NCBI GenBank assembly: GCA_026391795.1
Contig: JAPLDI010000047.1
Span: 16,045 to 80,044, forward strand
DNA length: 64,000 nucleotides
Direction: 5' to 3'
DNA from: Bacteroidota bacterium
Lineage (GTDB): Bacteria; Bacteroidota; Bacteroidia; Bacteroidales; FEN-979
The notes under the pieces were generated by a model, which was not told the origin of the DNA, made no database searches, and worked only from the letters and a program-made list of their open reading frames with translations. The position numbers and the translations under genes are program-made. Positions 25,957 to 34,152 of the stretch are shown one piece after another (the stretch's first letter is position 1; each line of letters opens with the position of its first letter).

Positions 25957-28202
25957 TGGGCATTAAAAAAATTAGATTTCACAAATTTGGTTTGGTTTGG
26001 TTTGTCTTGTTGGTTTGTCTGACCGTAGGCTCTTCCTACGGTCAGCGCCAGCAGGCTTTCATTCATGTAACCGATCAGAAGAGCCATGAACCGGTTGCTT
26101 TTGCCCATGTCTGCTTTGAAGGGATTAAGCACGGTACACCCCGATATGGATTAACATCCATCGATGGAAAGATCAGCAACGACATTACTGAAACGTCGAA
26201 GATTGCAGTTTCCTATATGGGTTACGTCACTTACCGCGACTCGATCCGCCCCGGTCAGACTCTTGAAATTGTTTTAAGACCAGCGATTGTAAACATGGAT
26301 GAGGTGGTGGTCACCGGGCAATATTCTCCCGAAAAAGTCGATAAATCAATCTACCGGATTGAAGTGATCAGCAGCCGGATGATTGAAATGAAAGGCGCCA
26401 CAAACATGGGTGAATTGCTGAAAGATCAATCCAACATGAGGGTTTCACAAGACGGGGTACTGGGAACAAGCCTCACAATCCAGGGATTATCGGGGGAGAA
26501 TGTTAAATTTCTGCAGGATGGCGTTCCGCTTATCGGCCGGATGAATGGAAATTTTGACCTCAACCAGCTCAACCTTAATAATGTGGATCACGTAGAAATC
26601 CTGGAAGGACCAATGTCGGTCATTTATGGAAGCAATGCAATGGCAGGTGTGGTCAACATTATTACCAGGGAAAACAAATCATCCCGGTTTTCAGCCACTG
26701 CAGATGGGTACTATGAATCTGTCGGCGTTTACAATGTGGATGCAGCGGTTTCTGGAAATGAAAAAAAACATGGTTTTTATCTCGATGGCGGAAGAAATTT
26801 TTTCCAGGGGTATTCCTATGTTGACAGCAGCCGGGTGCAGACCTTCAAGCCCCGGCGTCAATATTTTTTTGACGGTTATTATGCCTTTACCGGGGAAGTC
26901 ATGAAACTTAAATTTTCAGGTGATTACTTCAATGAATTGCTTGAAGACAAGGGTGCTTTGATGCCTGCATATTATGAAACAGCGTTGGATTCCTATTTTA
27001 CTACCGTGCGCTACAATGGCAGGATGGACGCCGTCTTTACATTACCCCGGAGCCACTCTGTCAACCTTCTTGTTTCTTATTCCGACTATTCCCGAATCAA
27101 GAGTACTTACTTCAAGGACCTTACCACGCTGACACAAAACCTCGTGGAGACGGTCTCTGCCAATGACACTTCCCGGATCCAGTCGTGGATTGCCAGGGGA
27201 ACCTATGCGAATACCAACAGCCAGAAAAAGCTCAATTACCAGGCAGGGTTTGACCTGAATGTTGAGACAGGCACAGGAAAACGGATCCAGGATTACCGGC
27301 AGCAGATCGGTGATTATGCCGGCTTTCTGAGTCTCAAATGGGATCCGGTGAAGACACTCTCCATTCAGCCGGGTCTGAGACTCATCTATAATACGAAATA
27401 CCAGGCTCCCCTTGTTTATGCTCTGAGCACCAAATGGACTATCGTCAAAGATCTGGACTTCAGGCTCTCTTTTTCACGGGGCTTCAGGGCTCCTGACCTT
27501 AAGGAACTCTATCTCTCCTTTAAGGACATCAATCATGACATCCAGGGGAATCCTGAACTGAAGGCGGAAAAATCCTATAATGTTAATCTGAGCCTCAACT
27601 GGAATACCGAGAAGAGAAAATCCTCCTGGTCTCTCCAAACGATTGGGTTCTATAACAACATTGAGAATGTAATTCTTCTTGCCAGCATCAAGGGCCTTCA
27701 ATACCAGTATGTGAATCTCGCAAAATACCAGACGACCGGTGTCCAGCTGGACGGATCCTGGAGTTTGTTTCCTTCCTTACGGATCCAGGCAGGGATTGCA
27801 GAGACGGGCGTCGCAGGTTCAACGAGCAGTACCGATAATTCAAACCGTTTTATTTTTGCAACGGATGTCACCCTGTCCGGATTCTACCGGATTCCGAAAC
27901 CGGATATCACTTTTTCCCTGTTTTATAAGTATACGGGTAAAACTCCCCAGTTTGCGCTCGATGGTGAGAATGTCAGTATCGGTTATATTGATCCTTACAA
28001 CACGATGGATCTTACCGCCGCGAAGGGTTTCTGGAAGCAACGGATAAGGATTTCCACCGGGGTGAAAAATATCTTCGATGTAAAGTCGGTTCCCTCAACA
28101 GGTGTCATGGGTACACATGGAAGCGGCGGTGATGCATCCAACATTAGCTGGGGGAGAACGTTCTTCCTGCGTCTTTCACTTGTCATTAATAAATACAAAT
28201 GA
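25956..28202 (+). CDS. TonB-dependent receptor, HmuR/haem-type
   Basis: A 748-aa outer-membrane receptor. After the signal peptide (to about residue 28) comes a carboxypeptidase-regulatory-like domain (residues 33-110), then the plug (about 115-230, with LQDGVPLIGR, VDHVEILEGPMSVIYGS and GVVNIIT) and a beta barrel ending FFLRLSLVINKYK. In the barrel FRAP is at 510-513, His527 lies between, and NPEL is at 532-535. This FRAP-His-NP(N/E)L layout is typical of haem and haemoglobin receptors. The flanking HmuY-like genes support haem uptake. It overlaps both: one base upstream and four bases (ATGA) downstream. Confidence 0.88.
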   Translation: MGIKKIRFHKFGLVWFVLLVCLTVGSSYGQRQQAFIHVTDQKSHEPVAFAHVCFEGIKHGTPRYGLTSIDGKISNDITETSKIAVSYMGYVTYRDSIRPGQTLEIVLRPAIVNMDEVVVTGQYSPEKVDKSIYRIEVISSRMIEMKGATNMGELLKDQSNMRVSQDGVLGTSLTIQGLSGENVKFLQDGVPLIGRMNGNFDLNQLNLNNVDHVEILEGPMSVIYGSNAMAGVVNIITRENKSSRFSATADGYYESVGVYNVDAAVSGNEKKHGFYLDGGRNFFQGYSYVDSSRVQTFKPRRQYFFDGYYAFTGEVMKLKFSGDYFNELLEDKGALMPAYYETALDSYFTTVRYNGRMDAVFTLPRSHSVNLLVSYSDYSRIKSTYFKDLTTLTQNLVETVSANDTSRIQSWIARGTYANTNSQKKLNYQAGFDLNVETGTGKRIQDYRQQIGDYAGFLSLKWDPVKTLSIQPGLRLIYNTKYQAPLVYALSTKWTIVKDLDFRLSFSRGFRAPDLKELYLSFKDINHDIQGNPELKAEKSYNVNLSLNWNTEKRKSSWSLQTIGFYNNIENVILLASIKGLQYQYVNLAKYQTTGVQLDGSWSLFPSLRIQAGIAETGVAGSTSSTDNSNRFIFATDVTLSGFYRIPKPDITFSLFYKYTGKTPQFALDGENVSIGYIDPYNTMDLTAAKGFWKQRIRISTGVKNIFDVKSVPSTGVMGTHGSGGDASNISWGRTFFLRLSLVINKYK

Positions 28203-29203
28203 GTACCCTCCGGATTATTTCTTTGATCATCCTGTCACTCGCTCTCCATTCCTGCTTCAAGAAGGATGAAGCGGTCCCGGTACATCCCCGTGGGCCTGTA
28301 AAGACGGATACCATCGCCATGACCGATACCTATAAGTACCAGGTCTATTTCGATCTTGCATCCGGAACAACCGTCAGCACGAACATACGAACAGCCAGTG
28401 ACCTTGGATTTGAAGGTTCTGAAGAGGGATGGAAAATTATCCTGAATACTTCTGATTTTATGAAGGTTGCCGACCTGGGCCTCATTCCTTTCGGGCAATC
28501 GCATGACACTTCGGGGATGAAATGGAAATTTGATAAGTCGGATGGGAGCGCTGATTCACTCGCTTTCGGAAAATGGTTCAGCATTATCAATGGAGACACG
28601 GTTTCATTAAATCATGTTTATGCAGTAGACCGGGGTTTGGATAATCTTGGAATTCCGCTTGGGTTCTACCAGCTGGTTTTTGACAGCCTGAAACATGGAA
28701 CCTATTATTTCCGGTCTGCCCAGCTCAGCGGGAACAATGTTCATGCAGGATCAGTAAAAAAAGATCCCTCCGTGAATTTTGTATGGTATTCGTTTTCTTC
28801 AGGTGGATCTGTGGTGAAACTGGAACCCCCGAAAAACGCATATGACCTTTTATTTACGCAGTATACCACACTATTGTATACCTCCGTGGGAGAGGCATAT
28901 CCTTACCTGGTGACGGGAGTATTGCTTAACCGCAACGGGGTTGAGGCTATAAAGGATTCGACTCACAACTTCAGTACAGTCACCCTTCAGGATGTGATGA
29001 ATACACCCCTCTCTGTTTCGCTGGATGCGATTGGATACGATTGGAAGACTTTTAATTTTGATGCGGGCAGCTATACCGTAAGGACCAACATCTTTTATGT
29101 GATCAGGGATAAATCCGGATACTTTTACAAACTCCGGTTTGTTGCATATTATAATAATCTGGGGGAAAAAGGTTACCCTGTAGTTGAATACCAGGCGCTA
29201 TAA
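28199..29203 (+). CDS. HmuY-like lipoprotein
   Basis: A 334-aa protein with a lipoprotein signal (LALHSC, Cys at residue 19). The mature part contains DTYKYQVYFDLASGTTVSTN, then SDLGFEG and GWKIILNTSDFMKV, the start of HmuY-type folds, and further on AYDLLFTQYTTLL, YLVTGVLLNRNGVEA and SGYFYKLRFVAYYN, which recur in the T9SS protein at 24691. It would sit on the outer membrane and pass ligand to the receptor upstream. It overlaps the receptor gene by 4 bp and ends tail-to-tail with the OsmC gene in a 6-bp overlap. Confidence 0.82.
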   Translation: MSTLRIISLIILSLALHSCFKKDEAVPVHPRGPVKTDTIAMTDTYKYQVYFDLASGTTVSTNIRTASDLGFEGSEEGWKIILNTSDFMKVADLGLIPFGQSHDTSGMKWKFDKSDGSADSLAFGKWFSIINGDTVSLNHVYAVDRGLDNLGIPLGFYQLVFDSLKHGTYYFRSAQLSGNNVHAGSVKKDPSVNFVWYSFSSGGSVVKLEPPKNAYDLLFTQYTTLLYTSVGEAYPYLVTGVLLNRNGVEAIKDSTHNFSTVTLQDVMNTPLSVSLDAIGYDWKTFNFDAGSYTVRTNIFYVIRDKSGYFYKLRFVAYYNNLGEKGYPVVEYQAL

Positions 29204-29614
29204 GGAATCCTGAAAGTTCATCCGGATGGTTTTTACCAGGTCGGGGTGAAGGCTTAAATAAACCGGGCATGTTTTTGCTGCATTCCAGATGATTGCCTTT
29301 TCTTTATCAGAATAGGTTTGTTGAGGGAAATCAAATTCCATAACCACTTCACCCACTCTTCTTGGATTTTCCGCCATGATCTTGGTGATGCGGATGATGG
29401 TCTTGTCAACGTTGAATCCATGAGCCCTGGCGGCAATCCCGATGATTGTCATTGCACAGCTTCCCAGGGATGTTGCAAGCAGATCGGTAGGGGAGAAGGC
29501 TTCTCCTTTACCCTTGTTGTCCAGCGGCGCATCCGTAATGAGGGTATTGCCTGAACGAAGGTGAGTGGCCTGAGTCCTTAATTCACCAAGGTATATTGTT
29601 TTTGCTGTTTCCAT
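29198..29614 (-). CDS. OsmC/Ohr family peroxide-defence protein
   Basis: A 138-aa protein from the ATG at 29614. An upstream extension to 29776 runs into the divergent gene and has no family match, so it is rejected. FSPTDLLATSLGSCAMTIIG holds the first redox Cys and AAKTCPVYLSLH the second, the two catalytic Cys of OsmC proteins, which reduce organic hydroperoxides with lipoyl or other thiols. ENPRRVGEVVMEFDF is the family's central strand. It is divergent from the phosphatase with 52 bp between the two start codons, and its 3' end overlaps the HmuY-like gene by 6 bp. Placement next to a haem-uptake locus fits a peroxide-protection role. Confidence 0.9.
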   Translation of the reverse strand: METAKTIYLGELRTQATHLRSGNTLITDAPLDNKGKGEAFSPTDLLATSLGSCAMTIIGIAARAHGFNVDKTIIRITKIMAENPRRVGEVVMEFDFPQQTYSDKEKAIIWNAAKTCPVYLSLHPDLVKTIRMNFQDSL

Positions 29615-29651
29615 TTCGTCATCATTTACCGTTAGTAATGTAAAATTACCA

Positions 29652-29659
29652 TATTTTTG
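29652..29659 (+). promoter_or_regulatory. -7 promoter element just before the phosphatase start
   Basis: TATTTTTG matches TAnnTTTG and ends seven bases before the ATG at 29667. Transcription from it would begin at or next to the start codon, which predicts a leaderless or nearly leaderless mRNA. Confidence 0.55.
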
Positions 29660-29666
29660 CACCCCT

Positions 29667-30425
29667 ATGAATACAAATCTGTCTGACTCCTTTATTCCGT
29701 TACTTTCCGGACAGCATAATTTCCGCGATCTTTGCGGCATCCCTTCCAGAGACGGAAGAAGGATTAAACCGGGCATACTTTTTCGCAGCGGGGATCTTCA
29801 TTCGATAACGGACCAAGATGTGAACGTATTGACTCACTTAGGACTAGCCCTGATCATCGATTTTCGTTCGCCAAGGGAATGTGCAAAACGGCCTCATCGT
29901 GAAATTCCTGGTCTTAGGGAAACAATACATCTGCCGATTTTTGATGCGCCCCGCGACCTTGCTTCACACTATGTCGGAGAAGGCAATGAGGAAGGACTTA
30001 GTAAATTGCTGGTCGATGAGTACAAAAGGATCGTCCTGAATTATACCGTTGAATACCGTCAGTTCTTCCATGAACTTGCACATAATCCCAATGTACCGCT
30101 GGTATTTCAATGCTCAGCCGGGAAAGACCGGACAGGTCTTGCAACAATTTTTCTCCTTACTTCACTTGGTGTTCAGAGGGAAGATATTCTCAAAGATTAT
30201 TATGTGACGAATCTCTTTGCCCAGGCTCACGCCCGGGAGATCATAGGGATTCTGAATAATAACGGGCACAACGGAGAATTGATGCGCCCCATGCTCGAAG
30301 TACGCCAGGAATACCTTGATGCTGCACTGTCAACGATCAATGAACATTATGGTAGCCTTGAAAACTATGTGTTTGTTGAATTGGCAGCCGAGCCGGATCT
30401 GCTGCAAGAGCGGTTTCTTGAGTAA
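29667..30425 (+). CDS. Tyrosine-protein phosphatase (Y_phosphatase3 family)
   Basis: A 252-aa cytosolic protein. The N-terminal HNFRDLCGIPSRDGRRIKPG and LFRSGDLHSIT are the family's entry motifs. The active-site loop CSAGKDRTG has its nucleophile at Cys149 and Arg155, and the general-acid region lies near DFRSPREC. Members dephosphorylate phosphotyrosine or phosphoinositides; the substrate here is unknown. A -7 box immediately before the ATG suggests a leaderless transcript. It is divergent from the OsmC gene and convergent with the PEP-synthase-like gene, with a heptamer tract in the 110-bp gap. Confidence 0.9.
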   Translation: MNTNLSDSFIPLLSGQHNFRDLCGIPSRDGRRIKPGILFRSGDLHSITDQDVNVLTHLGLALIIDFRSPRECAKRPHREIPGLRETIHLPIFDAPRDLASHYVGEGNEEGLSKLLVDEYKRIVLNYTVEYRQFFHELAHNPNVPLVFQCSAGKDRTGLATIFLLTSLGVQREDILKDYYVTNLFAQAHAREIIGILNNNGHNGELMRPMLEVRQEYLDAALSTINEHYGSLENYVFVELAAEPDLLQERFLE

Positions 30426-30521
30426 AGTGGTGAATTGGCAAGTCAGACTAATTCCGAATCATTCCGTTTCCGGGCCTTACCAGGGAATCAGTTTCCGTGA
30501 AAAGGGAATAAATGGGGAATT

Positions 30522-30549
30522 GTAATTCGTAATTCCTAATTCGTAATTA
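30522..30549. repeat. Four tandem GTAATTC heptamers overlapping a stop codon
   Basis: GTAATTC, GTAATTC, CTAATTC and GTAATTA in succession. On the minus strand the stop codon of the PEP-synthase-like gene (30536-30538) and its last codons lie inside the tract. Confidence 0.85.
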
Positions 30550-32926
30550 TTTCTACGATTCCTTTGTCTCCATTCAATTTCACGACATCGCCGGTCTTCA
30601 GGAACTTTTTGGCTCCTTTTGCCCCGACTACTGCCGGTATCCCATATTCCCTTGCAACAACGGCACCATGTGAAAGCGGACTTCCGATTTCTGTAATAAG
30701 TCCTGATACGATACTGAAATAGGGTGTCCATCCGATATCTGTAAAGGAAGCCACCATGATCTCCCCGGACTGGAGCTGGGCAGCGTCATCCATCGTGTTG
30801 ACGATCCTGACCCTGGCCTCAACAACCCCACTGCTGACGGGGATTCCTTTCAGCTGACCATCAAGAATCTCTATTTCTTCCTGTTCTTCCAGCGGTTCAG
30901 GTATTCCATGACACACTTCAGTAAACTGGAGTGCCGCGGTCTGTGGAAGAAGTTCCCTGCGTTTATTTGCCTTCGCCCGCCAGGCAGGGGAATAGTCTTT
31001 GATCAGCTTCCCGATCTCTTCATGGGTCAGGTAGTAAACCTGGTCGGAGTCGTCAAGCAATCCTTCCTTTATAAGCACCTCTGCAAAGTGTTGCCAGGCC
31101 GTCCTCAATCTGTGCAAAACCTTTATGGATGCGGATTTTGTGATCTCCCGGCGTGAAACAGCGATTCGGGCATTGTTGAGGAATGATTTAATGATGATCC
31201 GCTGAAAGGGTTTTATCCCCGCAAGTATTTCCTGGACTTTTTTTGGAGTTGCGTGAAGGTGCTCACGGCCTCCTGCCTTCACCCGTGTCTGCAGCATCTG
31301 TACGAGCTGAAGCGGATTTTCTTCCCAAGGCTTTTCATGGAGTTCGGCCTCCCGAACGCAACGGTGCCCGTGCCTTTCCAGGAAAGCTTTGTATGCACGA
31401 CTGACTTCCGGGGGCGAATCCTGTACCAGCAACCGGAGTGCTTCTTCCGGTGATGCTGAAACAAAGATACCGGCAAACCTTTTCTCCGCCTGGATGAGCA
31501 TTGCAAACCTTTCAAGGGATTGAACCGCATCAGCACTCTCGATGTTGGGAATATCGGTCAGCAGAAGGGTGGCGATGTGATGATCTTCAGAAGTCGGAAG
31601 ACGTTTGTTGGAGGTGAGAATCCCCATCATCGCAGAATAGAGGGTGCCTGACTGCGATGAGGCAATAATGTGGTGCCCGAATGCTTCTTTCAGCACTTCG
31701 CGGGCTTCATCCAGTGCCTGATAATCGCTTTCGATATTTCCGGTCTCAGAGATCCTGTAATTTTTGGCAAGATCGATCAGTCGCTTTACATTCTTTTTAG
31801 TCCAGCTCAGGCTGATCATCTGTTTTATAAAATGAGCAACCCGCATCGGAAAATTAGAAGTGTAAGGAAAATCAGGGATTTCGATAACCTTCCCTATCAC
31901 GGCAAACTGCACATTTTCTGCTTTGTTCATCCAGACATTCCTGGGGTAGTCCATCATGTTGGTCATGTTGATGAACAACCGGTTATAAAACATCTGGATG
32001 TAGCGGAATCCTTCGTATTTTTTGAGACTGTAAGCTCCTGCAGCCTCCGCCCATACTGTCATTCCGTAATCAACGGCATGAAATGAGACCGAATAGGTAA
32101 GTGGTGTGACAACCCCCGGCATCATCTCTCCGATGTTGCCAAGTGTCCAGGTGTCGTTACTGTGGCCTTTCACCGTGTCCAGCTCATTGTAATGAACTTC
32201 GGGAAGGGTGGTTACAGGACGTACCTGAAGCCACTGGAGAGCCCCTTCCTGATCGATGGCCCATTCCATGTCAACCGGGTATCCCAGGTGCTGTTCCGCT
32301 TTTTTCGACGCCTCCAGGATTTCGGTTATCTGCTCTGTAGAGAGGAGATCTCCCTGTTTCTTTACCTGGTCATTTATGTTGGATCCGCTTCTGAATATTT
32401 TATAATGGATGGCATCCTTCACTCCGCTTACAAGGTCTTCACCATGGCCTTTGACTGCATTGATGACGACCTGGTCACGTCTGCCGGTCACAGGGTCGGC
32501 AGAGAAAACAACGCCGGCCACTTTTGCATTTACCATATTCTGAAGGATGACGGAAATCCGGAGATCCGCATCTTCCGAGAGGTTGGTCACATATTCGCGC
32601 ACCCGGTGGGACCGGGTAGCCTCGATGCATTTAACAATTGCATCTTTGATTTCAGAATAATTGTTAAGGTGAAGGAACGTTTCAAACTGCCCGGCAAAAG
32701 AGGCGCTGATGCCATCTTCACTGACGGCTGATGAACGAACTGCCTTCGGCCCCTTTCCCAGCCTGACAATGCTCTTTTCAAGTGAAGGATCATCAAGAAT
32801 GTGAATATCGGGATGGATAATCACAAATGCATCGGGAACCGAAAGACCAAGATCACTCAGGATCTTCAGTCCCCTGGCTTTTCCTCCGATATTTTCGTCA
32901 GTTATCTCGTGAATGAACCTGATCAC
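30536..32926 (-). CDS. PEP synthase-like / rifampin-phosphotransferase-type enzyme
   Basis: A 796-aa protein. The N-terminal ATP-grasp-like domain shows IGGKARGLKILSDLGLSVPD, AVRSSAVSEDG.SASFAGQ, VVFSADPVTGR and MEWAIDQEGALQWLQVRPV (to about residue 255). A middle domain of about 430 residues has no motif I recognise. The C-terminal swivelling domain has PLSHGAVVAREYGIPAV with the phospho-carrier His at about 753. The TIM-barrel PEP/pyruvate domain of true PEP synthase is absent, so the layout is that of rifampin phosphotransferase, in which an acceptor replaces pyruvate. It overlaps the lipocalin-like gene upstream by 4 bp, so the two are translationally coupled. The acceptor is unknown; rifampin resistance is not implied. 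Confidence 0.85.
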   Translation of the reverse strand: MIRFIHEITDENIGGKARGLKILSDLGLSVPDAFVIIHPDIHILDDPSLEKSIVRLGKGPKAVRSSAVSEDGISASFAGQFETFLHLNNYSEIKDAIVKCIEATRSHRVREYVTNLSEDADLRISVILQNMVNAKVAGVVFSADPVTGRRDQVVINAVKGHGEDLVSGVKDAIHYKIFRSGSNINDQVKKQGDLLSTEQITEILEASKKAEQHLGYPVDMEWAIDQEGALQWLQVRPVTTLPEVHYNELDTVKGHSNDTWTLGNIGEMMPGVVTPLTYSVSFHAVDYGMTVWAEAAGAYSLKKYEGFRYIQMFYNRLFINMTNMMDYPRNVWMNKAENVQFAVIGKVIEIPDFPYTSNFPMRVAHFIKQMISLSWTKKNVKRLIDLAKNYRISETGNIESDYQALDEAREVLKEAFGHHIIASSQSGTLYSAMMGILTSNKRLPTSEDHHIATLLLTDIPNIESADAVQSLERFAMLIQAEKRFAGIFVSASPEEALRLLVQDSPPEVSRAYKAFLERHGHRCVREAELHEKPWEENPLQLVQMLQTRVKAGGREHLHATPKKVQEILAGIKPFQRIIIKSFLNNARIAVSRREITKSASIKVLHRLRTAWQHFAEVLIKEGLLDDSDQVYYLTHEEIGKLIKDYSPAWRAKANKRRELLPQTAALQFTEVCHGIPEPLEEQEEIEILDGQLKGIPVSSGVVEARVRIVNTMDDAAQLQSGEIMVASFTDIGWTPYFSIVSGLITEIGSPLSHGAVVAREYGIPAVVGAKGAKKFLKTGDVVKLNGDKGIVEIITN

Positions 32927-33933
32927 AGTGTGTATTTATCCGCATGAAACCCGAACTCCACCATTCCCAGCCCCTCGACATTGTCGAATTTATAGGTTCC
33001 AATGGCTTCGAACATCAGGTATTTCTGATCCATGATGTAAGGAAAATGTCCATTACGGAAAAATTCCATGGTGTGTTTTTTACCGCTTCTCATCTTTAAT
33101 TCGATGAGAGCATTATCCGGCAATGTCTTGAGTTTTGAGACCGTTTCAAGGTCGGTGCAGTCGATCACCGCATCAATGGTGCCATCGGGTTCAACAACAA
33201 ATCCTGCTGTCAGCCTGCCCAGAAAATCAAACCGGATCGTAGTCACAGTCCAGCTGTAGCCTTTATCCGATTTTCCTGTGATCCAGTAATGACGGTCCCA
33301 GGTTGTCCAGTTGCGCGAACCGAATGAATGGTCGCGTGAGCCCCACATCTTAATATCATGTTTCACACCATCAAGAATGATGTACCCGGTCAGGTTTCCG
33401 GTTTGTTCATAATGAACCTGGTGCGTATCTTTCAACTTGAAAAAGAATTGCTTGTTCCATTTTGAAGCCGCAATGGCGTCTGCAATGAGCCTCTGGTCTG
33501 AGCTTTTCGCAAAATCATAAACTTCATGTTCTCCTGTGAACAGGAGGTTCGTTTCACAGGAATGTTCTTTCCCGGTTTCATCGGTCACTTTTCCATCGTA
33601 AGTGATTCTCCATATCTTTCCAACCTCAACAGGTTCCCATTTCAGGTTTCCCAGCTGGAATCCTTCTCCTTCAGCACCCGGATCCTGGTGCAATCCAAAA
33701 AAACCAAGTCCGTTGAACTTAAAATCAAACCAATGCTCATGCTGGCGATCAGGTCCGCGAAAAGCCATCCTTGCAATGAATGCATTTCCTTCCTTATCTC
33801 CCCCATAAAAGTAAGAACTGTCGTTCGGAAAGGGCTGGGCAAGATCTACATGTTTCTGTTCAAGGATTTCAACAGGTAACTGGCGGCTTTTGGTCTTTTT
33901 GACCATCTGCCGGGCAATGAATCGTTTCAGCAT
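32923..33933 (-). CDS. Lipocalin/CrtC-like beta protein coupled to the PEP-synthase-like enzyme
   Basis: A 336-aa protein from the ATG at 33933. The longer frame to a TTG at 33954 is rejected because that codon sits in the -7 promoter box. It has no signal peptide. The body alternates strands: SYFYGGDKEGNAFIARMAFR, HEHWFDFKFNG, GYIILDGVKHDIKMWGSRDH, SFGSRNWTTWDRHYW. A GSRDHSFG-type motif before an aromatic-rich strand is seen in AttH/CrtC-like and DUF7064-type double-lipocalin proteins, which bind or hydrate hydrophobic molecules. It overlaps the enzyme gene by 4 bp. As I recall, animal proteins named putative PEP synthase join a similar domain to the PEP-synthase-like part, which would support a joint pathway. 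Confidence 0.65.
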   Translation of the reverse strand: MLKRFIARQMVKKTKSRQLPVEILEQKHVDLAQPFPNDSSYFYGGDKEGNAFIARMAFRGPDRQHEHWFDFKFNGLGFFGLHQDPGAEGEGFQLGNLKWEPVEVGKIWRITYDGKVTDETGKEHSCETNLLFTGEHEVYDFAKSSDQRLIADAIAASKWNKQFFFKLKDTHQVHYEQTGNLTGYIILDGVKHDIKMWGSRDHSFGSRNWTTWDRHYWITGKSDKGYSWTVTTIRFDFLGRLTAGFVVEPDGTIDAVIDCTDLETVSKLKTLPDNALIELKMRSGKKHTMEFFRNGHFPYIMDQKYLMFEAIGTYKFDNVEGLGMVEFGFHADKYTL

Positions 33934-33951
33934 GGTTTTTGTTTTAGACGG

Positions 33952-33959
33952 CAAACTTA
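33952..33959 (-). promoter_or_regulatory. -7 promoter element for the lipocalin-like/PEP-synthase-like pair
   Basis: Minus-strand TAAGTTTG matches TAnnTTTG. Transcription would start near 33945, about 12 nt before the ATG at 33933. Confidence 0.6.
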
Positions 33960-34029
33960 GAAAATTCTATTGAATTCAGGAGGGTAGGAAAAAGAGAAAT
34001 ATTATTCTATATTATGAGGCCCTGTTTTG

Positions 34030-34050
34030 AAATTACGAATGATGAATTAT
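34030..34050. repeat. Short 7-bp tandem tract
   Basis: AAATTAC, GAATGAT and GAATTAT in register, directly followed by the interspersed palindrome-like repeat at 34052. A weaker 8-bp pair (TACTCACT, TACTCACC) lies at 34113-34128 in the same 219-bp gap. Confidence 0.5.
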
Positions 34051-34051
34051 G

Positions 34052-34075
34052 TTGCTTCGCTTCGCTCGCAATGAC
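34052..34075. repeat. Interspersed TTGCTTCGCTTCGC-type repeat
   Basis: The 24-bp stretch begins TTGCTTCGCTTCGC and ends TCGCAATGAC. Its reverse strand starts GTCATTGCGAGCGAAGC, a word I know as a dispersed repeat in the genomes of several unrelated bacterial phyla. TTGC at the left and GCAA at the right can pair. Only one copy is in the window, in the gap between the lipocalin-like gene and the GT-C-like gene. Confidence 0.55.
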
Positions 34076-34152
34076 AAGCCAAATATTGAGGTACAAAGCA
34101 GGAATTCTTTTGTACTCACTTACTCACCAGGTCATTCCTTCACAACCTGCTC

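Noticed and set aside
29615..29776. N-terminal extension of the OsmC protein
   Set aside because: It lies over the divergent phosphatase start and has no family similarity; the ATG at 29614 gives a normal OsmC.
30536..32926. True PEP synthase or pyruvate phosphate dikinase
   Set aside because: The C-terminal PEP/pyruvate barrel is missing; the protein ends just after the phospho-His domain.
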